Shown here piece after piece: positions 21,555-35,200 of a stretch of 64,000 nucleotides of DNA (positions are counted from its first letter, which is position 1; every line of letters starts with the position of its first letter). Under the pieces are notes generated by a model. That model saw only the letters and a program-made list of their open reading frames with translations. It had not been told where the DNA came from and searched no databases. The position numbers and the translations under genes were made by a program. The DNA lies in NCBI RefSeq assembly GCF_048771995.1, contig NC_133032.1, forward strand, positions 21,677,501 to 21,741,500, read 5' to 3'. The stretch is from Taeniopygia guttata. Taxonomy: Eukaryota; Chordata; Aves; Passeriformes; Estrildidae.

Positions 21555-22143
21555 CTGTCCCGCCCGGCTCTGCCCGGCCCGCGCCATTCCCGCCGTTCCT
21601 CCCGCGTGCTCCGAGCCGCTGCAGAGCCGCCGAAAGCCCTCTGACCCCGTGTACTGTCCCGCCCTGCTGGGCAGCGCTCCCGGGGCCAGCGGGAAGTGAT
21701 CCGGAAACCCAGCAGCTTCTCCCCGGCACCGGGAGAGGGAGCGCCCGCGGGTGTACCGGGAAGGCGGCTATCCCGTGGGATGGCAGGCAGGCTGGGACAG
21801 GCTGGCGGGTGGGATCCCGTTACCCGCAGCTGAAGGTCTGCAGGGACCCTCCAGAGCCCTGTCGGGACGCGTGTGCCTGGGGAAACGGCCCGTAGGAAAA
21901 GACTGCTTCCCGGCAGAGCCGGCAGGTAGAGCAGCAAGGAGGAAGCAGGAGTTGATGCCCGGGCTGTCCTTGTGCTGACCTGTTTGACTGAAATGAAGGA
22001 GACCAAATAAAAGCCTCTCTGCAAACCATTTTCCGGGGATCTTTTACCAAATCTTGTCCCTTCCTGTAAAAGTGTGCAGATTTGGCAATTAAAACTGTGG
22101 GAAAGTCTTGGAACTAATCTACAATTTTCAATTGTTTTTACAG

Positions 22144-22246
22144 ATGACTGATCTTGTGCAGTTTCTCCAGAACTGTTTCCACTGGTAGAATGTCATTGGA
22201 TCCCTTACTTTGAGTTGGCGTTTCAAATCTGTTCATGAGGCATTAG
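22144..22246 (+). promoter_or_regulatory. FASTKD2: FASTKD2 leader with three short upstream ORFs
   Basis: After the acceptor at 22143, three upstream ORFs precede the main ATG at 22252. They are 22144-22188 (MTDLVQFLQNCFHW, stop), 22190-22213 (MSLDPLL, stop) and 22235-22246 (MRH, stop). None overlaps the main start. In the main frame there is a stop at 22186-22188 and no ATG until 22252, which fixes the start. A role in limiting translation is inference. Confidence 0.6.
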
Positions 22247-22251
22247 CAGAA

Positions 22252-25200
22252 ATGAATAATAAAATAAGTTATTTGTTAAATACTGTCAGATGTGTGCACA
22301 GGTACAATTCTGTGCTCACTCCCAAATCTTCAGCCACAACAAGAAAACACATTTTATGGATTGGCAGATACAAGGATCCCTTAGGAAATGTGAACTTCAG
22401 GAAATTACTTTTAAATATTTTGCCTTCTCTTCATGGATCGTCTCTTCGATTTGTGTCTCAAAAGGCAGATGTTTATAGCACAGGTGCAGAGGCTTTGGTG
22501 AGTGAGACGGCTTCCCAGAGCTCCTTGGAAGTTGAAAAGTTGGATGATTCTGGGAGCTTCAAAGCGAAGCATGTGGTGGATTACCGTGACCCGTTCTTTA
22601 GCAGCCTCCAGAAATGTGCCTGTCCCTGCGATGCGCTGGACTTGGCTGCAGAAGCAGCTGTTTCCGTGAAGCACTACACAAACTCTTTAACCATGGCCTG
22701 GAGGCTCTTCAAAAACCTGTCAGAAGAGCAGCAGCGCTACGAGAAGCAGCTGATATTCGAGCACCCGGCTTTTGCGAAGCTGTGCCAGCAGCTGCTGCGC
22801 CATGCACGCAGGATGATGCGCGGGGACCTGGTGTTCAGCTTGCACGCCCTGGTGAGCCTCGGCGTGCCGCAGAACACGCTCCTGGTACAGACCTTGGTGA
22901 GAGTGTGCCAAGTAAGTGCAAATCCTTCTCCTGAGTTTGGGCTGAACTACCAGTGTGTAATTCTGGAAATCTATGCAATATCAGGGAGAGTTGGATTACA
23001 TCCCTGGTTTAGTCTGATGATCCATGGAAACAGTTCCCATAATTCATCTGTGTGTGGTTCTAATTTCCTTAACTTTTGGAATCACTGCATGGTTTCAGAT
23101 TCAAAAGAGAGGAGAAATCTCAAAAATCATTACCATTTCCAAATCAACTAAGTTTGACTGATGTGAGACTTTGTGGGCTCTGCAGAAATAAAGCTTGTAA
23201 TTTGACTTTTGAGGGGGAAAAAGAAAATGGCAGGTACAGATTAAGAGTGGTCAGTTTTTATTTCCTGAAACTTTTACTGGCTTGAAGTAATCTGATATTG
23301 TCAAAACTTTTAACAGGAGAAGCTCAATCAACTTGATAACCGATGTATCTCAGTTTTGGCAACTACTTTAGCAGGGATGGATAAAGACAAGAATGTGAGC
23401 GCTCTTCAAGCTGGATTACAGTGAGAAAAATATATCTTTCATGTGTCCTTCATATTTAAATGTTGTTTGATTGCATGTCTGTTAGAAATCATTAAGGGTA
23501 TGTCTGCGCATAAAATACATTCTGTGGTTTTAGGATTTAAATGATCACATGAGATAACAGTTGTGTTAGACAGTGACTTTTGGACAGTGAACTGTCTTTG
23601 CAGTTTCAAGTAGGAGGACTCCCAATGGTAAAGGGTGCTAGGCTGCTCCACGGGATTGTGTTCTGACTGCAGCTCCACCAGTGTAGTTTTTTTGTGACAT
23701 TGATCAAGTCCCTTCACATATCTATCCCTTTTTCATCTCTATGCATACAGGAGGTAGTGAGACTATCTTACTTAGGGACCGGTCTGATTTTTTGTAATGA
23801 AAAGCATTGTTTAACAGCCTGGGAATATTTTCTTGCAGTTTAGTAAGTGAAAATTCAGATGAAGACTAGTTGTGTCCAGCAAATCCCTCTGCGTAGTGAT
23901 TTATCAGAATAACTTCTTCGGCTTTTTTTCTGGGCCCGTGTGATTTATGTGTGTAACCAATCTGCTCATTCCCATGAGATTAATTTTACTGAGACTATCA
24001 CAAAACTTGCCATGGATTAGTACTTTTGACCCTGTATCATGTTCTGCTTTGACAAAGTGGCTATGATACCCAAAAATCAGGTTCTCCTGGAAGTGCAGGT
24101 ATGCAGTTCTTAAAAGTTGGTGGAAAGCAGGATTCCCGTCTACATTTTTCTGTCCTGATGACTGGAGCTCTGGCCCATTTGCGGGGATGAGTTTCAGACC
24201 AGTGCTTTGCTTTAGAAAGTGACACTTAATGTTTTTGTAGGCATGTTTACCTGTGCAGGTATATTTAAGGGTGGTTCACACATAACAATTACAATGCCAC
24301 CCACAGAGCCAGAAGAGGAGGCACTAGGAGTGCACCTTCATCTTGTGCAGATGATCTCCGTGTTACCTCCTGTTCAGCCCACAGCCCTGTTTGTTTGGTT
24401 TTTTCCTCACTTGCATCCAGTTGTTGTCTGTGTCTATTCCTGAGTTTCCTGTCTGTTTCAGAACTTGCCTGTGTATCAGTGATTTAAAGATAAAAATGTG
24501 CAATTTTCTTTTTCTGCAGAAAGGTGTTAATTCTTTGAGGCTTAACAGCACTCATATTTGCACTGTCACTTGTACAGTCTGCTCAGGTGTATCAGCAGCA
24601 TCTCAGGTGTATCAAAAACTGCTTAAGTGTATCAAAAGCAACAATTAATCTATCAGGATTTACACTAAGAAAGCATTTATAATTGTTTCCATGTGTAAAA
24701 TATCTGTGCTGCAGCCATGTCATGTAGACTTATGTCAGCATTTCGAAAAAAGGAAGATGGGAGAGGAGCAAAGAATTACAGCTTTCACTTGGGGGCTACA
24801 TCAGTGAAGAAGAATGGGGGTACTTACCTGTTTCTGCTGAAATGAGGAGAGTTCTTGTGTGTGTTTCTCCATCAGGTTACTAGTGGAGCAGCGCATTTCA
24901 AGTATCAGAGACATCTTTATTCTGCAAAACCTGATGAAATGCCTGGGAAAAGATGCTCCAGTTTTTCTGAAAAAGAAATTAGAGGTAAAGTTAGTTGGAG
25001 GCTCATTTTTACTCCCACAAAGCCTGTGCTCTTGCATTGTTTATAAATTGTGTATAGTTCTTTGCAGACACTGAAAGAGAAAATGTAATAGAAAAGTAAC
25101 TGTATTTGCTATATGCATCAGAGTCCAGCTATATCTGTAAGAAGAACTTCTTTTGGAGGCTGGTAACAAAACTAATTGAGGCAGTAAAACAGCAGTGCCC

Positions 25201-28200
25201 TCATCTCTTTGGGTTGGCCACATGGTGTTTTCTAGAAGTGCTTATAGGCTGTTTCCTGATTCCCTTGCCCAGCCTGTGGCTGAAGATGAGGTGACAGAAA
25301 ACTGGTCTGTGATGGGGATGTGTCCAGTAACTGTACAGGGTAGGAGGACTGGTGGGAGTGAGATGCCAGAGCTCCACAAGGTCATGGTCTTGCTTTTCAA
25401 TGTATATCATAGGTCTCCTGGGAAATACAATGGCTGGGAGCAGCAGGTTTTATGGCAGGGTGTACTGGGTTTTGTCCCCTGATTGAAAAACCCTTTTGGA
25501 AAACTTCTTTCAAACAGGGCTTACTGGTATTTTCATCGCATAACTGTAGGGCTCTGACGTCAGATGTTTTAATAGCATTTATGAAACATCATAAAACTGA
25601 GAGGAAAATAACATTTGCACTTGCTAACAAAAGGGAACACTTCTTTTTCTTAGCCCACAGGGTGCTTTTTTTTTTTTTTACAGGGCAATTTCTTATAGAC
25701 GCATTTTGTATTTAACCGCTGATATGTATACAGTAAAAATACTGTATTTTAACAGTCAATATAATTTGTAGTTTCATTTTTACTGTCATTTATATCAAGC
25801 TAATGATGGCTTTGATAAGTGAAATCTCCTTTCTGGCATCAGAGCTGACTGCCTCAGTCCACATTCATGGCTGGGTTTTTGTATAAAATATAAGCCACTC
25901 ACATTCTGTAGAATCACTTTGGAGGCTTAAAGTTTTCATGCACATGCAAAACCATAATTGGACTACTACGAACTTTTAAGTTAACTGTATCTGCTTTATT
26001 TCTGCTTCTTTCTTAAGAGTTGGTAGAAGATGTGTATTCACAGTATTTGGAAATGACATTTACTGAGGCTTTTTTCTTTTAATATAACCATATCAAGGCA
26101 AATTGCTGGAAACTTGTGTAGTGACACATTTCTAGAGCACTTGTCCTGCTATAATTGTGTATTAAGAAATTGACAGTAGTTATTATATGCTTTTACTGTT
26201 TTTTGCTTTTTTTTCTTTCATATAATCTGAACTAAGGACTTTGGGAATGTTTTGGTGATAATGTCTTCACCAGAAAGCAATGGTAAAATACCTGAAGAAT
26301 GAAGGATTTAATAAACTCTGGTTCACTTTAGATGGCAGTTGTGAGAGAAATAGACCGTTTGACTTTCCTGCTTGCACTGCGTATGTTTTCGGCTCTTGCT
26401 GCAATGAATTATTGCTCCCTTCCAATCCTGAATCCCTGCAGTAAAAAGATCAAGGGTAAGAAAAAAATATGTTAATTAAATTTCCCTTCCTTATACCAAA
26501 TTCTTCCTAATTATTGTCTCATCTCACTTTTCTGATTTCCTTTAAAATTCAGGAAACATCTTTGTTTTACAGGATATTATAGTTATGTGGAGCCATTTGA
26601 CAAACAGCAGGACAGAAAATTACTAATCAATAATAAAAATAAATAGCTGTTGTCGTCTGTGCTCTTCTTAACATTTATCTGAATTACATATTTTTCTTTA
26701 AATTTTTATGTACACAGGATTTAAGAAAAAGAGTTTAATTTTAGCAAGGAAAAGAGATTTCAAATAAAACTTTATAACAAATCTGAATTGGAAATTGGCA
26801 ACTTACAGGATTTATTGGTGACTTAGTGTGATTAGTTGGTGAACTAAAGGGAAAAGAGTGTTTCCTTGATTACTGGATTTAATTGTTGACTACTGCTTAA
26901 TAACCTCATGCTGTAGCCCATAAAAATATTAAATGAAAGCTCGTGCCTTCACCTCTCTCTATACCTTTCCAATACATTGCTTAAGTATATGCAGTCAGTA
27001 TGTGTTGATTCATGCTTAAAATACATAAGAATTTGTGTCTCAAAAAGCATGAAAGTAGCAAAATAGCATTCTTAATAGAGATTACCCAGAAGCGTTGAAG
27101 CTGCTTATGCAGTTTTTATTTGTCCTGGTTGTTCATATATGTAAGGACACAATGTTTAATTGCACAGCCTGCCTTCTCCCATAGGACTCTCACCACACTC
27201 AGCACACAGGCCAGGTGGCATACACAGAGGGAGTAGTGACCTTTCTTCAGCATTTTTTGGTGCATGCTGAAAATCAAAAATCCCAGAACAGAAGATGTCC
27301 TGGGAACACAATCTTCTTACTTATTTTGTTAATTTGTCCCCTTTTGCTGATTAATGTAGCTTGATTCTGGTTCAGTTTGGTTTCTTCTGTCCTGGAGTTT
27401 CTTTATGTGTTTTAGCTCAGTTGAGCTGTGCCTAGCTAGTCACAGTCTTCCACAGTTTCTTCATATTTTTCCCCTCCTGCATCCCTTAACCAAACTGTTC
27501 CTATAATGTCTCCAACCTACAGCTCCCGTTGTTTTTTATCATTTGTCCTTCTTTGATCTTCTGTTGCAGAAAATGTCCATGATGTTCCATTTCGGCAGTT
27601 AATTCTCATTCTAGAAACTTGTCACAGTCTCCAGTACCATAATGTGAAACTGTTTTCAGCATTAGCAGACTATGTTAATTCTACTGCCTACCTTTGGGAC
27701 AAAAGACAGGTAAATTTTTTGAGACCAAATAATTTTTAGTGGTACTAATAGAGTATTTTATGCTTTCTTCTTACCTTTCTTCATTTTTGTGCTTGATCTT
27801 TGGAGAGCAAATGTTTATGAATAACAATCTGATTAAGCTGTTACATTTTTAAAATGCTGTTTTATTTATTGATAAGTAAAGAAACAAAAGTCTTGAAAAT
27901 CATCTGCTTTTATTCAAAATGTCTTATATGAAATCAACAGGTAGGATCAACTTCACTTTTTTTTTTTTTACTTATAAAACTATCTTTTCTTTTAGATTGT
28001 CCTTTTTCTCTCTGCCTGTGAGACACTAGGCTTTCAGCCTACTGAGTTGCTGGATATTTTTGCTGAGAAGGTGACAGAAGACCCTGATTTCCTTAACTTG
28101 AAAAACCTTTTGATTGTTCTTCGAGTGTATTCACGACTCAACCATGTTCCCAGAGTCCAAAAGCATCTGTAGGTTTTCATTTAGAGTGCCTGATAATATG

Positions 28201-31200
28201 TTACATAGTCATTACAGAGTAATGTATGGCAACTAGTATTTAATTTTATTTGTGAATGAGCTCATAATCCTGTTTCATTAATCTGTAAGGTAAATTGCTG
28301 CATCTTTTAATATTTTTTCTAAATATGATTTTTTTTCTCTAACTGAAAGATTAAACAGATTCTAGACTGACCAGACTACTGAATCTGTTGATAGGTAGCT
28401 GTATCCTGAAAGTAGGAATCAAACACTTTTGTGTTAGATAACACAAAGTACAAGATAATAAAGATTTCTAAGTTGTCCTTTTGTTAGAAATATGTATTTT
28501 ATATCGTCTTATTTGTGTACTTAGATATTTTTCTTCTCCTTTTGGAAAAGGTTTTTTGAGACTCTTCATAGCTGCTTGAATAAGTGCTTGCCTCAGATTT
28601 CCAACACAGAGCTGCTGAAGGCAGTGTATTCACTTGGTGTCTTAGGATATCTTCCCCACCGGGCACTTGATGAGCTGCTGCAAAAGGACAGCAAGGATGA
28701 ACTTAAACTGCCAGGTGAGACCTTACTTTGTCATGTTCTTGTTTTAAACAGGATGTCTGGCTATGTATGTAATTTGTTGTAATTGTGTTAGCAGATCAGA
28801 AATTAAAGAACACAAGCATGATTAATATTAAATTCGAAGTCCTCAAGACAAAGCTATGTAGTGATGGGTGATCTGAGTGATCTGGGTCTGCACTAGGGAA
28901 TCAGGCTTGTCTTGGCCCGATGGTGGCAACAGTTTAACAGTAGGTGTGCACTTAAACACAGGCAGTCATAACCATTGCAAACTAACTTTATTACCTGGAG
29001 TCATGAGTTAAAGTGGAATTTGGAATGCTCTCAGTTACAATTAGGTCCTTGGAATTGTTTGTAAAAGGATTTAGTTTCCACGTTACAATTTTGTACAGCT
29101 AGTAGAGTAGTCATATGGATTTTTCTCTGCTAGAACAGACTATAAATGATAATGAAATGAAAAATTCTGTGGGATAATATATTGGCTGTGATATTTTTTG
29201 TATCCTTTTTCAGATGATCTTAAGGAACAACACACAGTGATGCTTCGCTCTGTGAAAACATGTATGGAACTAGACAGCCCTTCTTTCACAAAGCCTGCTT
29301 TTGTGCTGACTGAGAATTTGTCCTCATTAGTATCTCTTAATCTCAGAAAGGCTCAGGAGGCACTGATAGAGCTTCTGGGAGATGAGAACATGTTTCGGCA
29401 AAATGTTCGGCTGCCATACAGATATCATATTGGTATGAAATGATATTACTGTCATATTATTTTTAATACACATTTATAACCCCCAAAATGATAAGATGGA
29501 AATAAATTTGAATAGGGTGCAAGTGATTAAAAGTTAACACTTTGAAGATACAGTAATTTAACAAATGATGTCATTGATTGGTGAATCTACTTTTAATGGT
29601 GCTTCTATTAAAGTTTTTAAGTCAATTTACTAAAATGTTTATGATTTCTTTTGTTTACAAAGTTAGTTTGGACTTTTTTTCAGGCATCAGCAAGCAGATG
29701 TTAATTATACATAAATCCAATGTGGCCAGCTTTGGCAGAGTTGACATGTTAGTGCCAAATCATGTTAGAAACTAAGTCAAACAGTAGCTGCTTTTTTTTC
29801 CTCTTATTCTCTTTTGTTCTCTTGTTTCTTCTCTGGAGTTCTGGCTCAGATTTAGGCTCTACTTTCATTTATGAAATGGGATATGACTACTTTTGATTTC
29901 TTTTACATTTGATAATACCTTTTTTTTTTTTTTTTGCCAGCCACCCAGCTTACCAGTTTTTCTGTACTAGTAATAATTTTATTCATAAATATTTCTAATG
30001 AGGAAATGGATTGCAGGAAAATCCTAGTAGGCATGACGGACTGCGATCAAGAGTCTGTCAAAAGCTTTTTAAATAACCTGCAGTTTCCAGAAAAAAAAAT
30101 TATTTTTTCCTGGGATGGGCAAGCTATAACTTTATATTCATTGCAGGGAGGGAAAGCTATCGGTAATAATTCAATTATTAGAGAACAGCAATTAGAAACA
30201 GACCATTGATGGTGTCTATTAACTTTTTCAAATGAGCTGTTCATTTGAAAACAATTAGAACATTTAATGGGTTCAAATGATAACATTAATTTTAACCTCT
30301 TACAGAGTTAAATGTTTTGTTGTTTTGTTTTCAGATTTTGAAATCAGAATGGATTCAGACAGAAAGAAGGTGCTCCCCATAGTTTCAACAGATGATCATC
30401 CTGACTCACGTGTTCAGAGGTAGTTTTTTTTGACTGCATTTGTTTTCTAATCACATCCAGTTACTTCTTTGGTTCACTGATTTGCAGAAGCAAAGTAGGT
30501 GACTCAGTTTCTATGTGTGCTTACTGGAATATCCAAAAGTTGCCATGCCAGTACAGAGCAACAATTCATCCAGCTCTATACCTTCTTCTAACAGAGGCTA
30601 ACACTTAACATTTCAGAGAAAAAGACAGGATCTGATATCATCAGATCACATCACAGTGATCTGATACTCCTGTAATGAATGCAGATAGCAATTTTTTTAG
30701 AAGTATTTGTCTGATTAAACATTCAGTTATTCTCTCAAGTCTCAAAAATTTGCATCTCAGTGATATGTCAGTTAATTCATCTACTGAAATATAATATGAA
30801 TAAAAAAGGATCATGATATCCATATTTTAGGTGATTAATTTTATCTTGTGTAGATGACTGACCTCTCAGTAACTGAAGCAGGACATACATAATTTAAGTA
30901 ACGCTTAAGCAGAATTGGGTAATGCTTAACATTTATGTGCTGGATCACTGCACAGCAATGTATTTTGTACAGTTTGCTTTTCAATAAAAGGAGAGCTAGT
31001 GAATTGTGTAACAGAAACTCAGTGTTCCAAGGCATTCAGCTTTCTTCACCCTTCAAATAGGTTATTATGGCAGGAAGTGACTGATCATGAATATCATTAG
31101 CAAAGGATCAAAGTAAATGCAGAATCTGTCAAATTAATGGAGAAGGTTGAATGATCTATTTCCTTCTCATTGTGGGAGAAGTGGAGATCTAAGTACCTAA

Positions 31201-32137
31201 TTCTGCTGTAGGTATTTGGGTAGATGCTGGTACTTGTATGAAGCTCATAGAAGAAAAGAGTCTAAATTACTTAAACCTGAAGAAAGAAGAGGATAATGAA
31301 ATTTTCACAGCCCTGATACTTTGCCTACCAGAATGACACATTCTGCAGTGCTAATGGACATCATTGAATCATAGTCTTATAAATTATTATTTTGCATTTG
31401 TACAGTGAAGTCTTCCCTACTTTCCTTGGTTGCAGGTTGGCTTTTCTGTTTGCTCCTGTGTCTGCCTTCTGTCTGGGTACAACACACCCCCAGGGGAAGC
31501 TGGCAATGAAGAAGCGGCATTTGAAGAAACTGGGCTATCATGTGATTCTGGTGAGAAGAGCCCGGCTCCTGTCTCTTTTCAGTCCTCTTAGCAGCAGGAT
31601 GAGTATGTTTGGTAGATCAGGCCTTGTTCTACAAAGCATGAAGGTTTACTAGGAATGGTGGGCTTTCTCCAGAGTGATAATTGTGTATAATTTCTAGTTA
31701 GAGGGCATTGGTGCTGTCACTTGGGAGAAAAGAGAGAGGAACTCTAAAAGACAAGCTACTACTTACCATTAGTAAATTATTAGTTGAGGGGAAGAAAAAC
31801 CAAGCCACTAATTGCTTTGTACCTGAAAAACCTATGTGTCTCTGGTTTTTCTGGTTTCTCTTATTTGCCTGATTTTTATAGACACGATGATTGAAGTGAA
31901 CTTGTTTTCAGAATACAACGACTTCCTGGGGCCTTCTCGTTGCTGAGCCCTTGGTTTGTAGGACAGGGTAATTTGGACAATAGAAATAATGTACCCTGTC
32001 CTTTTACTTTCTTACAGATCCAGAACAAGAAGTTTCAGGAAATGAAAAATGAAGATGCAGTTAAGTTTTTGAAAAGAAAAATTTATTCAGAAGATGCTTT
32101 CTCTTTTTGTGAAGCAACTGTGGAGGATAATAATTAA
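22252..32137 (+). CDS. FASTKD2: FASTKD2, FAST kinase domain-containing mitochondrial RNA-binding protein, complete
   Basis: FASTKD2 acts in mitochondrial RNA granules and supports 16S rRNA and mitoribosome assembly (family knowledge). Eleven coding exons: 22252-22911, 23317-23420, 24876-24984, 26332-26455, 27570-27709, 27996-28168, 28551-28714, 29214-29432, 30335-30419, 31436-31550 and 32018-32137. All are GT-AG and in phase, 2013 bases, 670 aa (human about 710). The start MNNKISYLL aligns with an internal MNNK of the human N-terminus. Conserved blocks are [80 protein letters not shown], and the FAST_1/FAST_2 region (about residues 380-580). The C-terminal RAP domain (about 594-660) has [31 protein letters not shown], then [11 protein letters not shown]. 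The N-terminus is basic with little acid, fitting a mitochondrial presequence. No disruption is seen. Confidence 0.97.
24581..24640 (+). repeat. Three-copy 20-bp tandem repeat in a FASTKD2 intron
   Basis: Three exact-register 20-base units start at 24581, 24601 and 24621. Each has the form 'g/t-ctcaggtgtatca' with a variable end; the third has 'ttaagtgt'. It lies in the intron between FASTKD2 exons 23317-23420 and 24876-24984. Confidence 0.85.
30225..30251. repeat. Perfect 11-bp inverted repeat in a FASTKD2 intron
   Basis: The arm ttttcaaatga (30225-30235) pairs exactly with tcatttgaaaa (30241-30251) around gctgt. It lies about 85 bases upstream of the FASTKD2 exon at 30335. It is an intronic hairpin only; no element is recognised. 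Confidence 0.8.
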
Positions 32138-32213
32138 AATAAACTGAGAGTTTTGGGTCTCCTGATTTCTCTTTTTCTTGTGTAATTACTGTGAGGATTT
32201 TAAAAGAAATAAA
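32138..32213 (+). terminator. FASTKD2: FASTKD2 poly(A) signals
   Basis: AATAAA directly follows the TAA stop (32138-32143). A second AATAAA lies at 32208-32213, followed by T-rich DNA ('agttttata'). The second is the more usual spacing. Which one is used cannot be told from sequence. Confidence 0.6.
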
Positions 32214-35200
32214 TAGTTTTATACACAACTACCTGCTCCATCATATTACTTACATATTACTAAGTATAAAATGTTTGTGAAATGAACACTGCCTGCTGAT
32301 AGTGGGGGCTTTCTTTTGTGAAGTGAGAGCAGATTTTCTTTAGTGGAAGGAAATAATTGGTCCAGAAAGCACCCTGAGATCTATTGCTGTTACAATGTCT
32401 TAGATTAATCTGTACTTTGCTTCTCCTCCTGCATGCCCCTTGTTAAATTTCCCTAGTCTCTAGAGCTGGGCCTGGGAAAAGACGTTACTTTAACTGTTTC
32501 AAGTGCTGTTGGAACCTGGCTACAACTAGGCACTAGGGGGATTTCCTTTCAAGTAATATAGTTCTTTATGCAGAACTATATATGGTAAATCAGTAAATAA
32601 CTAAGCCTAAGTGGTATATTAAAAAATCCACTCATGTGGAAACTTTCTGAAAAAATCAATCTCACTCAGTTTTTCAGAACTTTAGGCCAGTAATGGTCCT
32701 GTTTGCTGTGTGCTTTTTCTTTTGAACCCTTTGCTTCACTGCTACTGTAGTAGATTTTGATGCTTCTCACTGCAAGAACATAGATCTGCTGTGTCTTTAT
32801 AAGCTGACTCCTTCTCTTTGTTTCTGATATAAGTAGCTCCAGAATTATTCACAGAGGTGTTGCAATACTCAGACTTGTTCATTACACCCTGTGATGCATC
32901 TCCACTGACCTTTTATGTATTGGTGCAATTGATGTTGGCAGGTTCAGAACTGCAAAGCAGCTTTGGACCTTTGGTAGGAAGGAGCAGAGAGAACTGATAC
33001 ATCTTTTCTGTTCTTGATAGCATGTAACTGATAAAACACATTTTGTTCTGCTGGAGTTGCTCAAGTTGCTACGAGCTTGCTTATTTCTGCCCTGTAATCA
33101 GATCTTCATTCAAGATTTTGCTGTAGCACAGTCACAGGCCCATGGGCATGAAGGGAAAGCAGGGAAACCGCAATACTTGCTACAGTGACTGTGTGCTGCC
33201 TAACCGTGGTGCCCTTGCTTCACTTGCTAAGCTACAAGCACTGTGTTCTTTGTCTTTCTGAAGTAGCATGGACACATGGTTAAGGTACCACAATGATGCT
33301 ATGAAAAAGGTATTACAGTAATGAGATAATGTGGAAAGAAACAATATGTTAGAAAACTTTACTGCCCAACTTTTTGTGGAACATGTAGATAGAATGTAGT
33401 GCGTATTTATACAGGAAGCAGTGTAACCAAAGCAGCATGGTCACCTCTCCCTGGCATAAAAAGCAGAGAGCTGTTCAGCATTTCAGACTCTGAAATGCAG
33501 CATATGCAGAAAAACAGATTTGAGGCAATTGTAAAACTTAACAGCCAGAGCAGAGTTCATTTGCTTGACTCAGTGCAAAGTTTGTTATGTTCCCTTTTTG
33601 GATCTTCTGCTTTAAGGAAGCACTGTCTGTGAAGCAGGCTGGTCAGTGCCATTCTGTTCTGAGCTGGACTTATGGTCCCAGCCTGCACTGAAGGATGTCT
33701 GAAATACTCTGTGCTGGAGGGCCAGGTAGCACAGAGCTGTGTTTGAGACAGTACTCGGTGCTATTCAAGCTGGAAACCTGCAAACAATGCTGTGGTGTCA
33801 GCCGTGGCTCTTGGGTTGGCTGGGGAGCTGCTTCCTCCAGCTGCTCTGAGCTTTCCAGTCAGGTCCTCAGTTATAGGTGTGTAAATTCAGGGACAGAACA
33901 CAGGCAGCGGTGCCAGCAGCCTGGGCAGAACTAACCACCAGTGGGCACAAATGTTATTAAATTAGCTAGTCACTATATATTCTTTCTTAAACGCCCTGTG
34001 AATAGGTAGAAACTTATACAAGCAGTGTGGAAGTGTAGTAGTCTTCTATATGGATCACCTTGCATACTGAAGGTTCTTACTCTATGTTATCTCAATAATT
34101 TATGTCATCTACACTGATTCAGAGTTCCAAGCAATAAGCTGCTGCCAGAGAGAGATTTCAGAGAGACTTCAGAGCTGTGGGTTTCTTGGATCTTTACATA
34201 TGCTAAAAAGCTAGTCTGCTGAAAAGAAATCCAGATTTTTCAGGTGTCCGATTCATGTAGTAAGGAAAATCTAATCCCTTGTTCTGTGCATTACAATCTA
34301 TATTTAGAATATCATTCTCCTCTCCTGAATCAGTATTAAAATTAGTGGGAGACTCACAATGAAGATCAACAATAATTATTTTGCATCTGTAATTATGGGG
34401 TTTGTCACTGCATGGAGTGCTTGGTGTGAAAGGTGCAAAATCCCCTTTTTAAACCAAACAGGTACAAAATTGATTATTTTAGCTGACCTGCCAGTGAGTC
34501 TAACTGGAGATGTAAGCTGCATCTTTTTCTACCATTTTACAGTCTGCCTGCAGATTCAGGAACATGTGTGTCTAACCTTTATTCACACTTGGAACACTTT
34601 GTAAGTGCAGTGGCTGGAAACTGTTTCTCAATGAGAAGTGAGAAAAAAGGAAGCTGTATACGCTTTATTTCGTACAGCCCAAGGGTCTATCTTATGAATG
34701 GATGGAACCCAAACATTTGCTGTGATGTTTGACTAACTAAAGGTATTTCAAGGGTGTATTGAATCTGTAGCAAGCCAAGGTTCTCAAATTCATGTGAAAT
34801 GAAAATAAGTCATTAATTAAGTAAACTACATAGCTGAAGCAAGGGAGGATTTTCAATGAATTGAAGACTTGTTAAAGAAAATATAGAGCTTAGAGTAATT
34901 ATATCTCTATGACTTAGAGGACTCGGTTGCACTAAGCAACCATCTATTTAACCAGACTCTCATAAGAAGGTACTATGTTTTTATTCCTGGGCTACAAAGA
35001 AGTCAGAGAAGTAGAAGCATATCTTTTCTTCATTCTGAGCTATGAAATAATGGACTCCAGTGTTTGTCCTGCCAATCTCAAAAAAACAGATACGGCCTTT
35101 TATGATTGTTGGTTTTTACATGCTGCTTGCTCTTAGACATGATTTCATTCATAAATCTTGTCTTATTACAAAACAGTGAAATGCCATGATAAATCTGGAT

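Larger units (their letters stand above)
20880..21900. promoter_or_regulatory. CpG island, divergent MDH1B/FASTKD2 promoter
   Basis: About 1 kb of strongly GC- and CpG-rich DNA in an otherwise AT-rich window. MDH1B starts leftward at 21349, and a FASTKD2 first-exon donor lies rightward at 21503/21504, so the two starts are at most about 150 bases apart. No TATA box is visible, as is usual for CpG-island promoters. The long open frames across it on both strands are products of high GC content. Confidence 0.9.

Noticed and set aside
20810-21895. A 361-codon plus-strand open frame and 254- and 212-codon minus-strand frames across the CpG island
   Set aside because: They overlap each other and MDH1B exon 1 in other frames. 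They are made of Pro/Ala/Gly/Arg from GC-rich repeats (the minisatellite gives repeated peptide units) and match no family. The plus-strand frame starts inside MDH1B intron 1 and crosses its first exon antisense.
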